A stretch of 64,000 nucleotides of DNA from Actinokineospora bangkokensis (GCF_001940455.1 NZ_MKQR01000018.1:220439-284438); one strand, 5' to 3'. Positions 25,364 through 34,826 are shown, counted from the first letter of the stretch. Program-made: numbers and translations. Notes: a model not told the origin generated them from the letters alone.

Positions 25364-26937
25364 GCGAGCTGCTGCGGATCGAGGACCTGCACGTGTCCTA
25401 CCACCGCGACCTCCCCGCGGTGCGCGGGGTCGACCTGGCCGTGCGGCCGGGGCAGGTGGTCGCCGTGGTGGGCGAGTCCGGCTCGGGCAAGTCCACCACC
25501 GCGCACGCGGCCATCGGGCTGCTGCCGCGCGGCGGGCGGGTCGACGCCGGGCGGATCACCTTCGCGGGCCGCGACATCACCCACCTCGGGGAGAAGCAGT
25601 GGCGGGGCGTGCGCGGCACCGGCATCGCGCTGGTCCCGCAGGACCCCACCGTGTCGCTCGACCCGCTCAAGCGGGTGGGCGAGCAGGTGGCCGAGGTGCT
25701 GCGCATCCACCGCCTCGCCCCGCGCGAGCGGCTGCGCGCGGCCACCGCCGAGCTGCTGGAGCGGGCCGGGGTGGACGAGCCGCTGCGGCGGGCCCGGCAG
25801 TACCCGCACGAGCTCTCCGGCGGCCTGCGCCAGCGGGTGCTCATCGCGGTGGCGCTGGCGGGCGCCCCCCGGCTGATCATCGCCGACGAGCCCACCAGCG
25901 CGCTGGACGTCACCGTGCAGCGCGGCATCCTCGACCACCTGCGCGGCCTGGCCGACGCGGGCACCGCGCTGCTGCTCATCACCCACGACCTCGGCATCGC
26001 CGCCGACCGGGCCGACCACGTCGTCGTGATGTCCGACGGGCGGGTCGTCGAGCAGGGGCCCACCCGCGGGGTGCTCGGCGCGCCCGCCCACGACTACACC
26101 CGGGCGCTGCTGGCGGCCGCGCCGAGCCTGTCCGGCGAGCCGCTGCGCCCGCGCCGGGCCCCCGGGCCGGAGGTGCTGCTGGAGGTCAGCGGGCTGGGCA
26201 AGTCCTTCGGCGGGCGGGCCGCGGTCACCGACGTGTCGTTCACCCTCACCCGCGGCCGCACGCTGGCGCTGGTCGGGGAGTCCGGCTCGGGCAAGACCAC
26301 CACCGCGCGCATCGCCGTGGGCCTGGAGACCCCCGACACCGGCACGGTCACCTTCGACGGCACCGACGTCACCGCCGCCCCGGCCCGGCGGCTGCGCGAG
26401 CTGCGCAGGCGGTTCCAGCTCGTCTACCAGAACCCCTACGCCTCGCTCGACCCGAAGTTCACCATCGCGGAGGTCATCACCGAGCCGCTGCGCGCGTTCG
26501 GGGTGGGCGACCGGGCGGGCAGGCGGGCGCGGGCGGCGGAGCTGCTCGACGAGGTGGCGCTGCCGGCGACCGCGCTCGACCGCAAGCCCGCCGAGCTCTC
26601 CGGCGGGCAGCGCCAGCGGGTCGCCATCGCCAGGGCGCTGGCGCTGCGGCCGGACCTGGTGGTGCTCGACGAGCCGGTGTCGGCGCTGGACGTGTCCGTG
26701 CAGGCGCAGATCCTCGACCTGCTGGTGCGGTTGCAGGACGAGCACGGGCTGACCTACCTGTTCATCACCCACGACCTCGCCGTGGTGCGGCAGGTCGCCG
26801 ACGAGGTCGCGGTGCTGCGGCGCGGGCGGCTGGTCGAGCACGGGCCCGCCGACGACGTGCTCACCGCCCCGACCGCGGACTACACCCGCGAGCTGCTGGC
26901 CGCCATCCCCGGCACGGCCGTCACCACGGCGCCGTGA
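25360..26937 (+). CDS. dual ABC transporter ATPase (DppD-DppF fusion)
   Basis: 525 residues containing two complete nucleotide-binding domains. The first has Walker A GESGSGKST, signature LSGGLRQRV and Walker B LIIADEPTSALD. The second has GESGSGKTT, LSGGQRQRV and LVVLDEPVSALD. Both keep the H-loop (ITHDL). The fusion replaces the usual DppD and DppF pair. The GTG start overlaps the permease stop. Confidence 0.94.
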   Translation: MSELLRIEDLHVSYHRDLPAVRGVDLAVRPGQVVAVVGESGSGKSTTAHAAIGLLPRGGRVDAGRITFAGRDITHLGEKQWRGVRGTGIALVPQDPTVSLDPLKRVGEQVAEVLRIHRLAPRERLRAATAELLERAGVDEPLRRARQYPHELSGGLRQRVLIAVALAGAPRLIIADEPTSALDVTVQRGILDHLRGLADAGTALLLITHDLGIAADRADHVVVMSDGRVVEQGPTRGVLGAPAHDYTRALLAAAPSLSGEPLRPRRAPGPEVLLEVSGLGKSFGGRAAVTDVSFTLTRGRTLALVGESGSGKTTTARIAVGLETPDTGTVTFDGTDVTAAPARRLRELRRRFQLVYQNPYASLDPKFTIAEVITEPLRAFGVGDRAGRRARAAELLDEVALPATALDRKPAELSGGQRQRVAIARALALRPDLVVLDEPVSALDVSVQAQILDLLVRLQDEHGLTYLFITHDLAVVRQVADEVAVLRRGRLVEHGPADDVLTAPTADYTRELLAAIPGTAVTTAP

Positions 26938-26951
26938 CCCCGGCGCCCCTG

Positions 26952-26996
26952 ACCCCTACAACCCTCACCCCTACAACCCTCACCCCGACAGCCCTG
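26952..26996. repeat. 15-bp tandem repeat between ATPase and monooxygenase genes
   Basis: Two identical copies of ACCCCTACAACCCTC followed by one diverged copy. It lies in the 216-base gap before the first monooxygenase gene, which shows no terminator of note. Confidence 0.7.
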
Positions 26997-27153
26997 GCAC
27001 CAGAACCCTGACCGGCGCCCGGACCACCAGGCCCTGCCGCGGGCGAGCCGCTTTATTCCCGCCCGGCGCCCCCGTCCCAGTCCCTGGCTGACCGGGCGGG
27101 TGGTTCGCCGATCGGCGCACAATCGGGGGTGACCCCCGGAAGGAGATCCCGCC

Positions 27154-28275
27154 ATGACCCGAGGACAAGGGCCACACCTCGCCGTCGCGCTGGACGGCGC
27201 GGGGTGGCACCCCGCCGCGTGGCGGGAGCCGGACGCCCGGCCCGCCGAGCTGTTCACCGCCCGGTACTGGACCGACCTGGTGCTGGAGGCGCAGGCCGCG
27301 CTGCTCGACTTCGTCACCATCGAGGACACCCTGGCCCTGCAGCAGGGCGGGTCCCCCGAGGCCACCGACCGGGTGCGCGGGCGGCTGGACGCGGTGCTCA
27401 TCGCCGCCAGGGTCGCCCCGGTCACCTCCGGCATCGGCCTGGTGCCCACCATCGTCACCACGCACACCGAGCCGTTCCACATCTCCAAGGCGATCGCGAC
27501 CCTGGACTACGTCAGCACCGGGCGCGCGGGCGTGCGGGTGCGGGTGGGCCGCCCGCACGAGTACCCCCACTTCGGCCGCCGCGACCCCGAGCAGGACCGC
27601 ACGGACCTGTTCGCCGAGGCCGCCGACTACGTCGAGGTCGTGCGCAGGCTGTGGGACAGCTGGGAGGACGACGCGGAGATCCGCGACGTGGCCACCGGCC
27701 GGTTCGTCGACCGGGACAAGCTGCACTACATCGACTTCGAGGGCGAGCACTTCTCGGTCAAGGGCCCGTCGATCACCCCGCGCCCGCCGCAGGGGCAGCC
27801 GCTGGTGACGGCCCTGGCCCACCAGGAGGTCCCGTTCCGGTTCGCGGAGCAGGCCGCCGACCTCGCCTACGTCACCCCGACCGACCGCGGCGACGCCGAG
27901 CGGATCGTGCAGCGGCTCTCCGCCCTGCCGCACGTGTTCGCCGACCTGGTGGTGTTCCTCGACCAGGAGCCCGGTGCCGCCGCCGACCGGCTGGCCCGGC
28001 TGGACGAGGCGGTCGGCAAGCCCTACGCCTCCGACGCGCACGTGTTCACCGGCACCCCGGCCGAGCTGGCCGACCTGCTGCTGGACTGGCACGCCGCGGG
28101 CGTCACCGGGTTCCGGCTGCGGCCGGGCGCGGTCCCGCACGACCTGGTGGCCATCACCCGGGGCCTGGTGCCGGAGCTGCGCGGGCGCGGGGCGTTCCGC
28201 ACCGCCTACTCCGCCCCCACCCTGCGCGGGCTGCTCGGCCTGCCCCGCCCCGCCAACCGCTACGCGACGGTCTGA
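27154..28275 (+). CDS. LLM-class flavin-dependent oxidoreductase
   Basis: 373 residues of the bacterial luciferase-like TIM barrel: LDFVTIEDTLALQ, IAARVAPVTSGIGLVPTIVT and ISKAIATLDYVSTGRAGVRV are the characteristic strands. These enzymes oxidise carbon-sulphur, carbon-nitrogen or carbonyl substrates with FMNH2 and oxygen. GGAAGGAG precedes the ATG. Position downstream of the importer and next to a second family member suggests both work on the imported compound. Confidence 0.9.
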   Translation: MTRGQGPHLAVALDGAGWHPAAWREPDARPAELFTARYWTDLVLEAQAALLDFVTIEDTLALQQGGSPEATDRVRGRLDAVLIAARVAPVTSGIGLVPTIVTTHTEPFHISKAIATLDYVSTGRAGVRVRVGRPHEYPHFGRRDPEQDRTDLFAEAADYVEVVRRLWDSWEDDAEIRDVATGRFVDRDKLHYIDFEGEHFSVKGPSITPRPPQGQPLVTALAHQEVPFRFAEQAADLAYVTPTDRGDAERIVQRLSALPHVFADLVVFLDQEPGAAADRLARLDEAVGKPYASDAHVFTGTPAELADLLLDWHAAGVTGFRLRPGAVPHDLVAITRGLVPELRGRGAFRTAYSAPTLRGLLGLPRPANRYATV

Positions 28276-28285
28276 GGAGGACCCG

Positions 28286-29623
28286 GTGAGCAAGCCGTTG
28301 AAGCAGATCCACCTGGCCGCCCACTTCCCCGGGGTGAACAACACGACCGTGTGGTCGGACCCGGAGGCGGGCAGCCACATCGACTTCAGCTCGTTCGTGC
28401 GGCTGGCCCAGACCGCCGAGCGGGCCAAGTTCGACCTGTTCTTCCTGGCCGAGGGCCTGCGGCTGCGCGAGCAGGGCGGGCAGATCTACGACCTCGACGT
28501 CGTCGGCCGCCCCGACACCTTCACCGTGCTCGCCGCGCTGGCCGCGGTCACCGAGCGGCTGGGGCTGGCGGGCACGATCAACTCCACGTTCAACGAGCCG
28601 TTCGAGGTGGCCCGCCAGTTCGCCTCGCTGGACCACCTGTCCGCGGGCCGGGCGGCGTGGAACGTGGTCACCTCCTGGGACGCCTTCACCGGGGAGAACT
28701 TCCGCCGCGGCGGCTTCCTGCCCAAGGAGCAGCGCTACGAGCGCGCGGAGACCTTCATGCGCACCACCTGGGAGCTGTTCGACTCCTGGAAGGGCGACGA
28801 GGTGGTGGCCGACAAGGAGTCCGGGGTCTTCCTGTCCGACCCGGGCGCGGGCACCTTCGCCCACCACGACCACCACTTCGACATCTCCGGCCGCTTCACC
28901 GTCCCGCGCAGCCCGCAGGGCCGCCCGGTGATCCTGCAGGCGGGCGACTCCGACGAGGGCCGCGAGTTCGCCGCCGCCACCGCCGACGCCATCTTCTCCC
29001 GGCACGGCACCCTGGAGGCGGGCCAGGCGTTCTACCGCGACGTCAAGGGCAGGCTGGCCAAGCACGGTCGCCAGGAGCACCAGCTCAAGATCCTGCCCGC
29101 GGCCACCTTCGTGCTCGCCGACACCGACGCCGAGGCCGTGGACAAGGCCGCCGAGGTGCGCAAGCAGCAGGTGAGCCCGGCGACGGCGATCAAGTTCCTG
29201 GAGCAGCTGTGGAACACCGACCTGTCCGCGCACGACCCGGACGGGCCGCTGCCCGCGTTCGACCCGGTGGTCAGCGATGACCTGATCTCCAAGGGCCGGG
29301 CCAGCGTCCGGATGTACCGCGACCCGGTGGCGACGGCGAACGAGTGGCGCGAGCTGGCCGCGGCCAAGGGGTTGAGCAGCCGCGAGGTCGTCATCGAGCA
29401 GACCGGGCGGCAGAACTTCATCGGGTCCGCGGCCACCGTGGCCGACCAGATCAACGCGCTGGTGCAGGCGGACGCCGCGGACGGGTTCATCCTGGTGCCG
29501 CACGTGACCCCCGGCGGGCTGGACCGCTTCGCCGACGAGGTCGTGCCGCTGTTGCAGGAGAAGGGCGTGTTCCGCACCGAGTACACCGGCAGCACGCTGC
29601 GGGAGCACTTGGCGCTGGATTGA
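28286..29623 (+). CDS. NtaA/SnaA/DmoA family FMN-dependent monooxygenase
   Basis: 445 residues. Characteristic motifs of this longer LLM subgroup are FDLFFLAEGLRLRE, EPFEVARQFASLDHLSAGRA, AWNVVTSWD, ENFRRGGF and QAGDSDEGREFAA. Members include nitrilotriacetate, dibenzothiophene-sulphone and dimethylsulphide monooxygenases, all supplied with FMNH2 by a separate reductase. GTG 28286 is preceded by GAGGAGG and follows the previous stop by 10 bases. A stem-loop ends the operon at 29645. Confidence 0.92.
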   Translation: MSKPLKQIHLAAHFPGVNNTTVWSDPEAGSHIDFSSFVRLAQTAERAKFDLFFLAEGLRLREQGGQIYDLDVVGRPDTFTVLAALAAVTERLGLAGTINSTFNEPFEVARQFASLDHLSAGRAAWNVVTSWDAFTGENFRRGGFLPKEQRYERAETFMRTTWELFDSWKGDEVVADKESGVFLSDPGAGTFAHHDHHFDISGRFTVPRSPQGRPVILQAGDSDEGREFAAATADAIFSRHGTLEAGQAFYRDVKGRLAKHGRQEHQLKILPAATFVLADTDAEAVDKAAEVRKQQVSPATAIKFLEQLWNTDLSAHDPDGPLPAFDPVVSDDLISKGRASVRMYRDPVATANEWRELAAAKGLSSREVVIEQTGRQNFIGSAATVADQINALVQADAADGFILVPHVTPGGLDRFADEVVPLLQEKGVFRTEYTGSTLREHLALD

Positions 29624-29644
29624 GCCCGGGTCGTGGCCCGGGGT

Positions 29645-29689
29645 GAGGGGGCGGTGGCGGGGGCGGTGGCGTCGCGCCACCGCCCCCTC
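29645..29689 (+). terminator. hairpin terminator of the ABC/monooxygenase operon
   Basis: GAGGGGGCGGTGGC pairs with GCCACCGCCCCCTC (14 bp). The 5' arm is partly duplicated (GGGGCGGTGGC twice), so alternative pairings exist. Confidence 0.65.
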
Positions 29690-29770
29690 GCCGTCTTGCC
29701 GGGGCCGCGACCGACCGGCTTGGAGCCGGGCCACCCCGCGTCGTATCGTGCGGCCGAGGAGGTGGGTCGG

Positions 29771-31207
29771 GTGATCCGGGTCGACGGCAGGACGTTGCGG
29801 TGCGCGGACGTGGTGCGCGCGGCGGGGTCCGAGGGGCCACTGTGGATCGACGTCTCCACCGCGGCGGTGCGCGCCGCCGAGCAGGCCTGGAAGCTGGCCG
29901 GTGAGCTGTCCACCCGGCGGGTGATCTACGGGCGCACCACCGGGGTCGGGGCGAACAAGGACGACGCGGTCGACGACTCCGCCGAGCACGGCTCGCGGAT
30001 CCTGCGCAGCCACGCGGGCGGCGCCGGGGAGCTGATGCCCGCCGGTCAGGTGCGCGGGATGCTGCTCATCCGGCTCAACCAGCTCCTCGCCGCGCGGTCG
30101 GGGGTGGCGCCGGACCTCATCTCGGCGCTGGCGCAGGCGGTGGGCACCGGGTCGCTGCCGGTGGTGCACTCGGTGGGGGCCATCGGCACCGGCGACCTCA
30201 CCGCCCTGGCGGAGACGGCGCTGGCGCTGACCGGGGAGCGGCCGTGGCAGCGCGGCGGGGTGCCGCCGGTGGCGATCCAGGCCGGGGACGCGCTGGGGTT
30301 CCTCAGCAGCAACGCGGCCACGCTGGCGGAGGCGACGCTGGCGGCGATGGAGTTCGACACGCTGTGCCGGGCGGCGAACGCGGTGGCGGCGCTGAGCTAC
30401 GTGGCCCTCGACGGCAACCCGGAGGCCTACGCGGCACCGGTGCACGAGGCGCGCCCGCACGCCGGGCAGGTCGCGTGCGCGGCGCAGGTGCGGCGGCTGC
30501 TGGGGCTGCACTCGGCGCCCAAGCCGGGGCGGCGGATCCAGGACCCGTTCGGGCTGCGGGCGTTCCCGCAGGTGCAGGGGCCCGCGGTGGACGCGGTGCA
30601 CTACCTGCGCGACGTGCTGGCCATCGAGATCAACGCGGGCACGGAGAACCCGCTGATCTCCACCGTCCACTCCGACGCCTACCACCACGCCCACTTCCAC
30701 ACCGCCTACGTCTCCACCGCGCTCGACCAGGCCAGGGCGACGCTGCACCAGTCGGCCGAGCTGTCGGTGGCGCGCCTGGGCGACCTGCTGGAACCGGACT
30801 TCACCGGCCTGCGCGCGTTCCTGGCGGCGGGCCCGCCGGGCAGCAGCGGGCTGATGATCCTGGAGTACGTGGCCCACGACGCGCTGGCCGGGCTGCGGGC
30901 GGCGGCGCTGCCCTCGACCCTGGGGTCGGCGGTGATCTCGCGGGGCATGGAGGACCACGCCAGCTTCTCCACCCAGTCGGCGCGGGCGGCGACCGCGGCC
31001 GCGGCGGGCTACCGGCAGGTGCTCGCCTGCGAGCTGCTGGCCGCCGTGCGCGCGCTGCGGCTGCGGCAGGCGGACCTGGTGGACCTGCCCGTGCGCGCGG
31101 CGTTCGAGCTGGCGGACGAGGCGCTGGACCCCGGCCTCGACGACCGGCCGCTCACCGCCGACATCGCCAGGGCCGCCGCCCTGCTGGACGCGCTCGCGGC
31201 GGTGTAG
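29771..31207 (+). CDS. histidine/aromatic ammonia-lyase family protein with altered MIO motif
   Basis: 478 residues, all-helical HAL/PAL fold. The active-site Tyr loop is IYGRTTGVGAN (canonical YGxNTGFG), and later motifs include YVALDGNPEAY, GRRIQDPFGLRAFPQVQGP and GTENPL. The position of the Ala-Ser-Gly triad that cyclises to MIO reads SVGAIGTGDL (134-143): the serine before GDL is Thr140, or two residues are inserted. A normal MIO may therefore not form. GTG 29771 has GAGGAGG upstream. It follows a terminator, so it is a separate unit. Whether it is an active lyase, a mutase or something else is open. Confidence 0.8.
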   Translation: MIRVDGRTLRCADVVRAAGSEGPLWIDVSTAAVRAAEQAWKLAGELSTRRVIYGRTTGVGANKDDAVDDSAEHGSRILRSHAGGAGELMPAGQVRGMLLIRLNQLLAARSGVAPDLISALAQAVGTGSLPVVHSVGAIGTGDLTALAETALALTGERPWQRGGVPPVAIQAGDALGFLSSNAATLAEATLAAMEFDTLCRAANAVAALSYVALDGNPEAYAAPVHEARPHAGQVACAAQVRRLLGLHSAPKPGRRIQDPFGLRAFPQVQGPAVDAVHYLRDVLAIEINAGTENPLISTVHSDAYHHAHFHTAYVSTALDQARATLHQSAELSVARLGDLLEPDFTGLRAFLAAGPPGSSGLMILEYVAHDALAGLRAAALPSTLGSAVISRGMEDHASFSTQSARAATAAAAGYRQVLACELLAAVRALRLRQADLVDLPVRAAFELADEALDPGLDDRPLTADIARAAALLDALAAV

Positions 31208-31308
31208 CCGCGACCCGGGTGCCGGGCAGCCTGGGTGCACGGCACCCTGGTTGGCCGTGGCGGTCCGCAGAACACTCGGTGGCGACGGGAACCGAGGAGG
31301 AGGACCCC

Positions 31309-32001
31309 ATGTCCGGCAAGGTAGTCCTGATCACCGGCGCGAGCAGCGGCATCGGCGCGGCCACCGCCGAGCGGCTCGTGGCCGACGGCCACCGGGTGCA
31401 CGCCGCCGCCCGCCGGGTGCAGCGGATCCCGGCGGGCACCGCCCACCGGCTCGACGTGCGCGACCGCGAGGCGTTCGCCGCGGTGGTCGAGGAGGTGGTC
31501 TCCCAGGAGGGGCGCATCGACGTGCTCGTCAACAACGCGGGCGTGATGCCGCTGTCGCGCCTGGAGGCGGGCCTGGTCGACGAGTGGGAGCGGATGGTCG
31601 ACGTCAACGTCAAGGGCGTGCTGTGGGGCATCGCGGCCGTGCTGCCGCGGATGCGCGCCCAGGGCGGCGGCCACATCGTCAACGTCGCCTCGATCGGGGC
31701 GCACCAGGTCGTGCCCACGGGGGCGGTGTACTGCGCCACGAAGTACGCGGTGCGGGCCCTGTCCGACGGCTTGCGCCAAGAGGTCGACGACGTGCGGGTG
31801 ACGACGATCTCGCCGGGGGTGGTGGAGTCGGAGCTGGCGGACAGCATCACCGACCCGGAGGCGAAGGCGGGCATGGGGACCTACCGCGCGACGGCGCTGC
31901 CCGCGTCCGCCATCGCGGCCGCGATCTCCTACGCGGTGGGCCAGCCCGAGGAGGTGGACGTCAACGAGATCGTCGTGCGCCCCACCGCTTCGGCGCACTG
32001 A
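31309..32001 (+). CDS. short-chain dehydrogenase/reductase
   Basis: 230 residues. The cofactor motif is TGASSGIG, with the NNAG strand (VLVNNAGVMPL), catalytic Ser in NVASIGA and YxxxK in YCATK. Arg residues after the second strand (AAARRVQRI) favour NADP. The family acts on many alcohols and ketones; this variant resembles the clavulanate-dehydrogenase-like group common in soil actinobacteria. GAGGAGGAGG precedes ATG 31309. It ends at a strong bidirectional terminator. Confidence 0.93.
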   Translation: MSGKVVLITGASSGIGAATAERLVADGHRVHAAARRVQRIPAGTAHRLDVRDREAFAAVVEEVVSQEGRIDVLVNNAGVMPLSRLEAGLVDEWERMVDVNVKGVLWGIAAVLPRMRAQGGGHIVNVASIGAHQVVPTGAVYCATKYAVRALSDGLRQEVDDVRVTTISPGVVESELADSITDPEAKAGMGTYRATALPASAIAAAISYAVGQPEEVDVNEIVVRPTASAH

Positions 32002-32052
32002 CGGCGGGGGCGTGCTCCTCGCCGGGTATCGGCGCACACTGCGGAAGCCAGG

Positions 32053-32087
32053 CGTCCGGGCCACCCCGCGGCGGGGTGGCCCGGACG
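32053..32087. terminator. bidirectional hairpin terminator
   Basis: CGTCCGGGCCACCCC pairs perfectly with GGGGTGGCCCGGACG around GCGGC, between the convergent SDR and M1 peptidase genes. Confidence 0.85.
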
Positions 32088-32090
32088 GGA

Positions 32091-33575
32091 TCAGTGCTGG
32101 GTGTGGTTGCGGCGGATCTGGTCGTAGGAGGCGGGCTTGGCCGCGGCGCGCAGGGTGGTGGTGCCGTTCGGGCCGACCGCGGGCTTGCCCTTGGTGTAGA
32201 GCCAGGTTTGGAACAGCCCGTCCAACTGCTTGCCGGAAACCTTCTCCGCCAAGGCGATGAACTGCGCGATGCGCCCGGTGCTCCCCGCCCGCTGCTTCTG
32301 CCACTGCTGGAGGGTCGCGAAGAACGCGTCGTCCCCGACGGCCTTGCGCAGCGCGTGCAGGGTCAGGGCGCCGCGGTCGTAGACGGCGCCGTCGAACTGG
32401 TTGTCCGCGCCGGGGTCGGCGGGCAGCACCTGCCAGAACGGGTCGTCGGCGGGGATGGAGTCATAGGTGTACTGGGCCAGCTCGTCCGCGGTGCCCTCAC
32501 CGATGTGCTCCGACCACAGGTACTCGGCGTAGCTGGCGAAGCCCTCGTTGAGCCAGATGTCGCTCCAGCGGCCCAGCGACACGTTGTCGCCGAACCACTG
32601 GTGGGCGTTCTCGTGCGCGATCAGCGTGGTGTTGGCGCCCGCGGCGAAGTTCACCGCGCCGTAGACCGGGCGGGTCTGGTTCTCCAGGGAGAAGCGGATG
32701 CCGGTGGTGACGACCCCGCCCTGGGCCTCGAACGGGTACGGGCCGAACTTGGTGGCCAGGAACGCGTTGATCTCCGGGGTGCGCTCGACGCTGGCCTTGG
32801 CCGCGCCCAGCGAGTCACCGAGGTCCGCGCCGTAGGCGGTGATGAACGGCTTGCCGTCGGGGGTGGTCGAGCGCAGCAGCTCGAACCTGCCCACCTCCAG
32901 GGAGGTCAGGTACGTCGCCTGCGGCTTGGTGCTGCGCCACGACCAGCGCGTCCAGCCGGGCCGGTTCTTGGTGGTGCGCACCAGGGTCCCGTTCGACAGC
33001 GCGGCCACGTCGTCGGGCACCTCGACCGACACGTCGTAGGTGGCCTTGTCGGTGGGGTGGTCGTTGCCCGGGAACCACCACGCCGAGGACTGCGGCTCGT
33101 CGACGGCCAGGGCGCCGTCGGGGGTCTTCTTCCACGCGGTGAGGCCGTCGATGACCGCCGTGGACGGGGTGTCGGCGTAGCGCACGACGATGGTGGTCTG
33201 CGCGCCCTTGGCCAGCGGCTTCGCCGGGGTGACCACGAGTTCGCCGTGCCCGCCCCGGTTCGGGGTGAACGCGGCGGGGGCGTTGTCGACGAGCACCTGC
33301 GAGGGGCGCAGGCCGAAGTCGAGGTCGAACCGCGACAGGTCCTGGGTCGCCGTCGCGGTGATCGTCGTGGTGCCCGAGAGCAGGTCGGTCGCGGGCTGGT
33401 AGCTCAGCCGGATGTCGTAGTGCGCCACGTCGTAGCCGCCGTTGCCCGCGTACGGGTAGTACGGGTCCCCGACTCCCGACGCGCCCGGCGCCGGTGCCGC
33501 CTGGGCCACCGAGCCGGTCGTCACCAGCGCCGCGACCGCCGCCGCCACCGCTGCCGTTCTCCCGCTCACCCGCAT
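32091..33575 (-). CDS. secreted M1 family metallopeptidase
   Basis: 494 residues. A signal peptide (MRVSGRTAAVAAAVAALV, cleavage at AQA-A) precedes a beta-saddle domain and a gluzincin catalytic domain: HENAHQWFGDN supplies HExxH, and NEGFASYAEYLW supplies the downstream Glu. The exopeptidase GxMEN-type loop is IRFSLENQTRP. The C-terminal helical domain of large M1 enzymes is short here. It probably acts as a secreted aminopeptidase. ATG 33575 has GGGAGGGG upstream. Confidence 0.9.
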   Translation of the reverse strand: MRVSGRTAAVAAAVAALVTTGSVAQAAPAPGASGVGDPYYPYAGNGGYDVAHYDIRLSYQPATDLLSGTTTITATATQDLSRFDLDFGLRPSQVLVDNAPAAFTPNRGGHGELVVTPAKPLAKGAQTTIVVRYADTPSTAVIDGLTAWKKTPDGALAVDEPQSSAWWFPGNDHPTDKATYDVSVEVPDDVAALSNGTLVRTTKNRPGWTRWSWRSTKPQATYLTSLEVGRFELLRSTTPDGKPFITAYGADLGDSLGAAKASVERTPEINAFLATKFGPYPFEAQGGVVTTGIRFSLENQTRPVYGAVNFAAGANTTLIAHENAHQWFGDNVSLGRWSDIWLNEGFASYAEYLWSEHIGEGTADELAQYTYDSIPADDPFWQVLPADPGADNQFDGAVYDRGALTLHALRKAVGDDAFFATLQQWQKQRAGSTGRIAQFIALAEKVSGKQLDGLFQTWLYTKGKPAVGPNGTTTLRAAAKPASYDQIRRNHTQH

Positions 33576-33688
33576 CTGGTTCCCCTCCCGTGGTTCGTCG
33601 ACGACGGCGAACGTATCCGGAAAAGTCCCACCGGCGTACTGGCGAAAGTGGGTTCTCACGGACCGGGAACCGGACAGGGAAAGGGAAA

Positions 33689-33719
33689 ACGCCCGGGGGG
33701 TGCGCAACTCCCCGGGCGT
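33689..33719 (-). terminator. Rho-independent terminator of the snapalysin gene
   Basis: ACGCCCGGGG/CCCCGGGCGT stem. On the minus strand it is followed by TTTTCCC, 16 bases after the gene's stop. Confidence 0.75.
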
Positions 33720-33734
33720 CCTCGGCGGCTGGGC

Positions 33735-34292
33735 TCAGCCCGCGTGGTCGTAGATGCGCACCTGCGGGCCCGCGGCCCGGAAGCCGTACGCCCACAGGTC
33801 GTCCACCTCGGCGACCTCGGCGGAGTTGGGGTAGGCGTTGGTGCACGAGGTGCCGGGGCCGCCACCGGACATCAGCTCCGAGCACGGGCCGGAGTAGTGG
33901 TCGGGCAGGCCGAGCGCGTGGCCGGTCTCGTGCGCGGTGATGCGCACGGTGTTGTACTGCTCGGCCTGGGTGTAGTCGATGAAGATGGTCCCGCTGCCGT
34001 GCCCGTCGGTCTGGGCGTAGGAGCCGGAGGGGTCGTTGCCCTCGGTGTAGGTCAGGGTGGCCCGCGAGGAGTCCTCCACCAGCTGCACGTTGGACACCGA
34101 GCTGTTCCAGTTCTGCGCGCCCTGGCGGATCTGCGAGGCGAACGAGGGCGCCCCGGAGGCGTCGTAGTACACGGTGGTGACGGCCTCGGCGGCGGGCGGG
34201 GCGACGGGGGCGGCGGCGGCCTGGCCCGCGCCGAGCGGGGCCAGGACGAGGGCGAGGCCGACGGCACCGGAGACGAGCGACTTCCTGGACAT
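33735..34292 (-). CDS. snapalysin family secreted zinc protease (M7)
   Basis: 185 residues. The signal is [20 protein letters not shown], followed by an Ala/Pro propeptide and a small metzincin-like catalytic domain. [17 protein letters not shown] contains HExxHxxGxxD, and CSELMSGG and SCTNAYPN are the snapalysin Cys-containing motifs. The family is the smallest known secreted protease group of Streptomyces and relatives. Start 34292 has AAGGAG upstream. The LysR activator often divergent from this gene in Streptomyces is absent here. Confidence 0.93.
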   Translation of the reverse strand: MSRKSLVSGAVGLALVLAPLGAGQAAAAPVAPPAAEAVTTVYYDASGAPSFASQIRQGAQNWNSSVSNVQLVEDSSRATLTYTEGNDPSGSYAQTDGHGSGTIFIDYTQAEQYNTVRITAHETGHALGLPDHYSGPCSELMSGGGPGTSCTNAYPNSAEVAEVDDLWAYGFRAAGPQVRIYDHAG

Positions 34293-34436
34293 GGTGGGAC
34301 TCCTTGCCAAGGGGGAGGAACCGGCCCACCCAACGTAAGGAGCCCGCCGCGGCGCTCGTAACCGACTTTCGTACTGTCCGACAGCTGGTAAATTCCCAAC
34401 CATCGCTCGCCCTTGACCGGCCTCGCCCGACCCCGC

Positions 34437-34826
34437 TCAGCCCGGCTGCTCGTCGAGGTACCGCTGGTAGGCGGCGGCGTCGAGCAGCGCGTCCACGTCA
34501 CGCGCCGCGGTGGGCCGGACCTGGGCGATCCAGGCGTCGTAGGGGTCCTCGTTGATCAGCTCCGGCATGCCCTCCAACTCCGGGTTGACGGCCACCACCG
34601 TGCCCGCGAACGGCATGAACAGGTCGCTGACGGACTTCACCGACTCGACGTTGCCCAGGGCCTCCTCGGCGTCGAGCGCCTTGCCGACAGTGGGCACGTC
34701 GACGAACACGATGTCGCCCAGGTTCCGCTGGGCGTAGTCGGTGACGCCGACGAGGGCGAGGCCGTCCTCGACCCGCACCCACTCGTGCTCCTTGGTGTAC
34801 TTCAGGTCCTCCGGCACGCGCGCCAC
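34437..34826 (-). CDS. gcvH: glycine cleavage system H protein
   Basis: 129 residues. YTKEHEWVR opens the fold, GVTDYAQRNLGDIVFVDVP is conserved, and the lipoylated Lys is in VESVKSVSDL. GcvH shuttles the aminomethyl group between GcvP, GcvT and dihydrolipoamide dehydrogenase. GTG 34826 follows GGAGGGAG. No other gcv gene is nearby, and no glycine riboswitch is seen in the leader. Confidence 0.97.
   Translation of the reverse strand: MARVPEDLKYTKEHEWVRVEDGLALVGVTDYAQRNLGDIVFVDVPTVGKALDAEEALGNVESVKSVSDLFMPFAGTVVAVNPELEGMPELINEDPYDAWIAQVRPTAARDVDALLDAAAYQRYLDEQPG

Noticed and set aside
23029-26841. 1270-codon minus-strand frame opposite the ABC operon
   Set aside because: Shadow of coupled, well-conserved plus-strand ABC genes.
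28154-31240. 1028-codon minus-strand frame opposite monooxygenase and lyase genes
   Set aside because: Arg/Gly-rich antisense frame without domains.
31251-34361. Long plus-strand frame over the SDR and both metallopeptidases
   Set aside because: Mostly antisense to clear secreted proteases; no motif in this frame.
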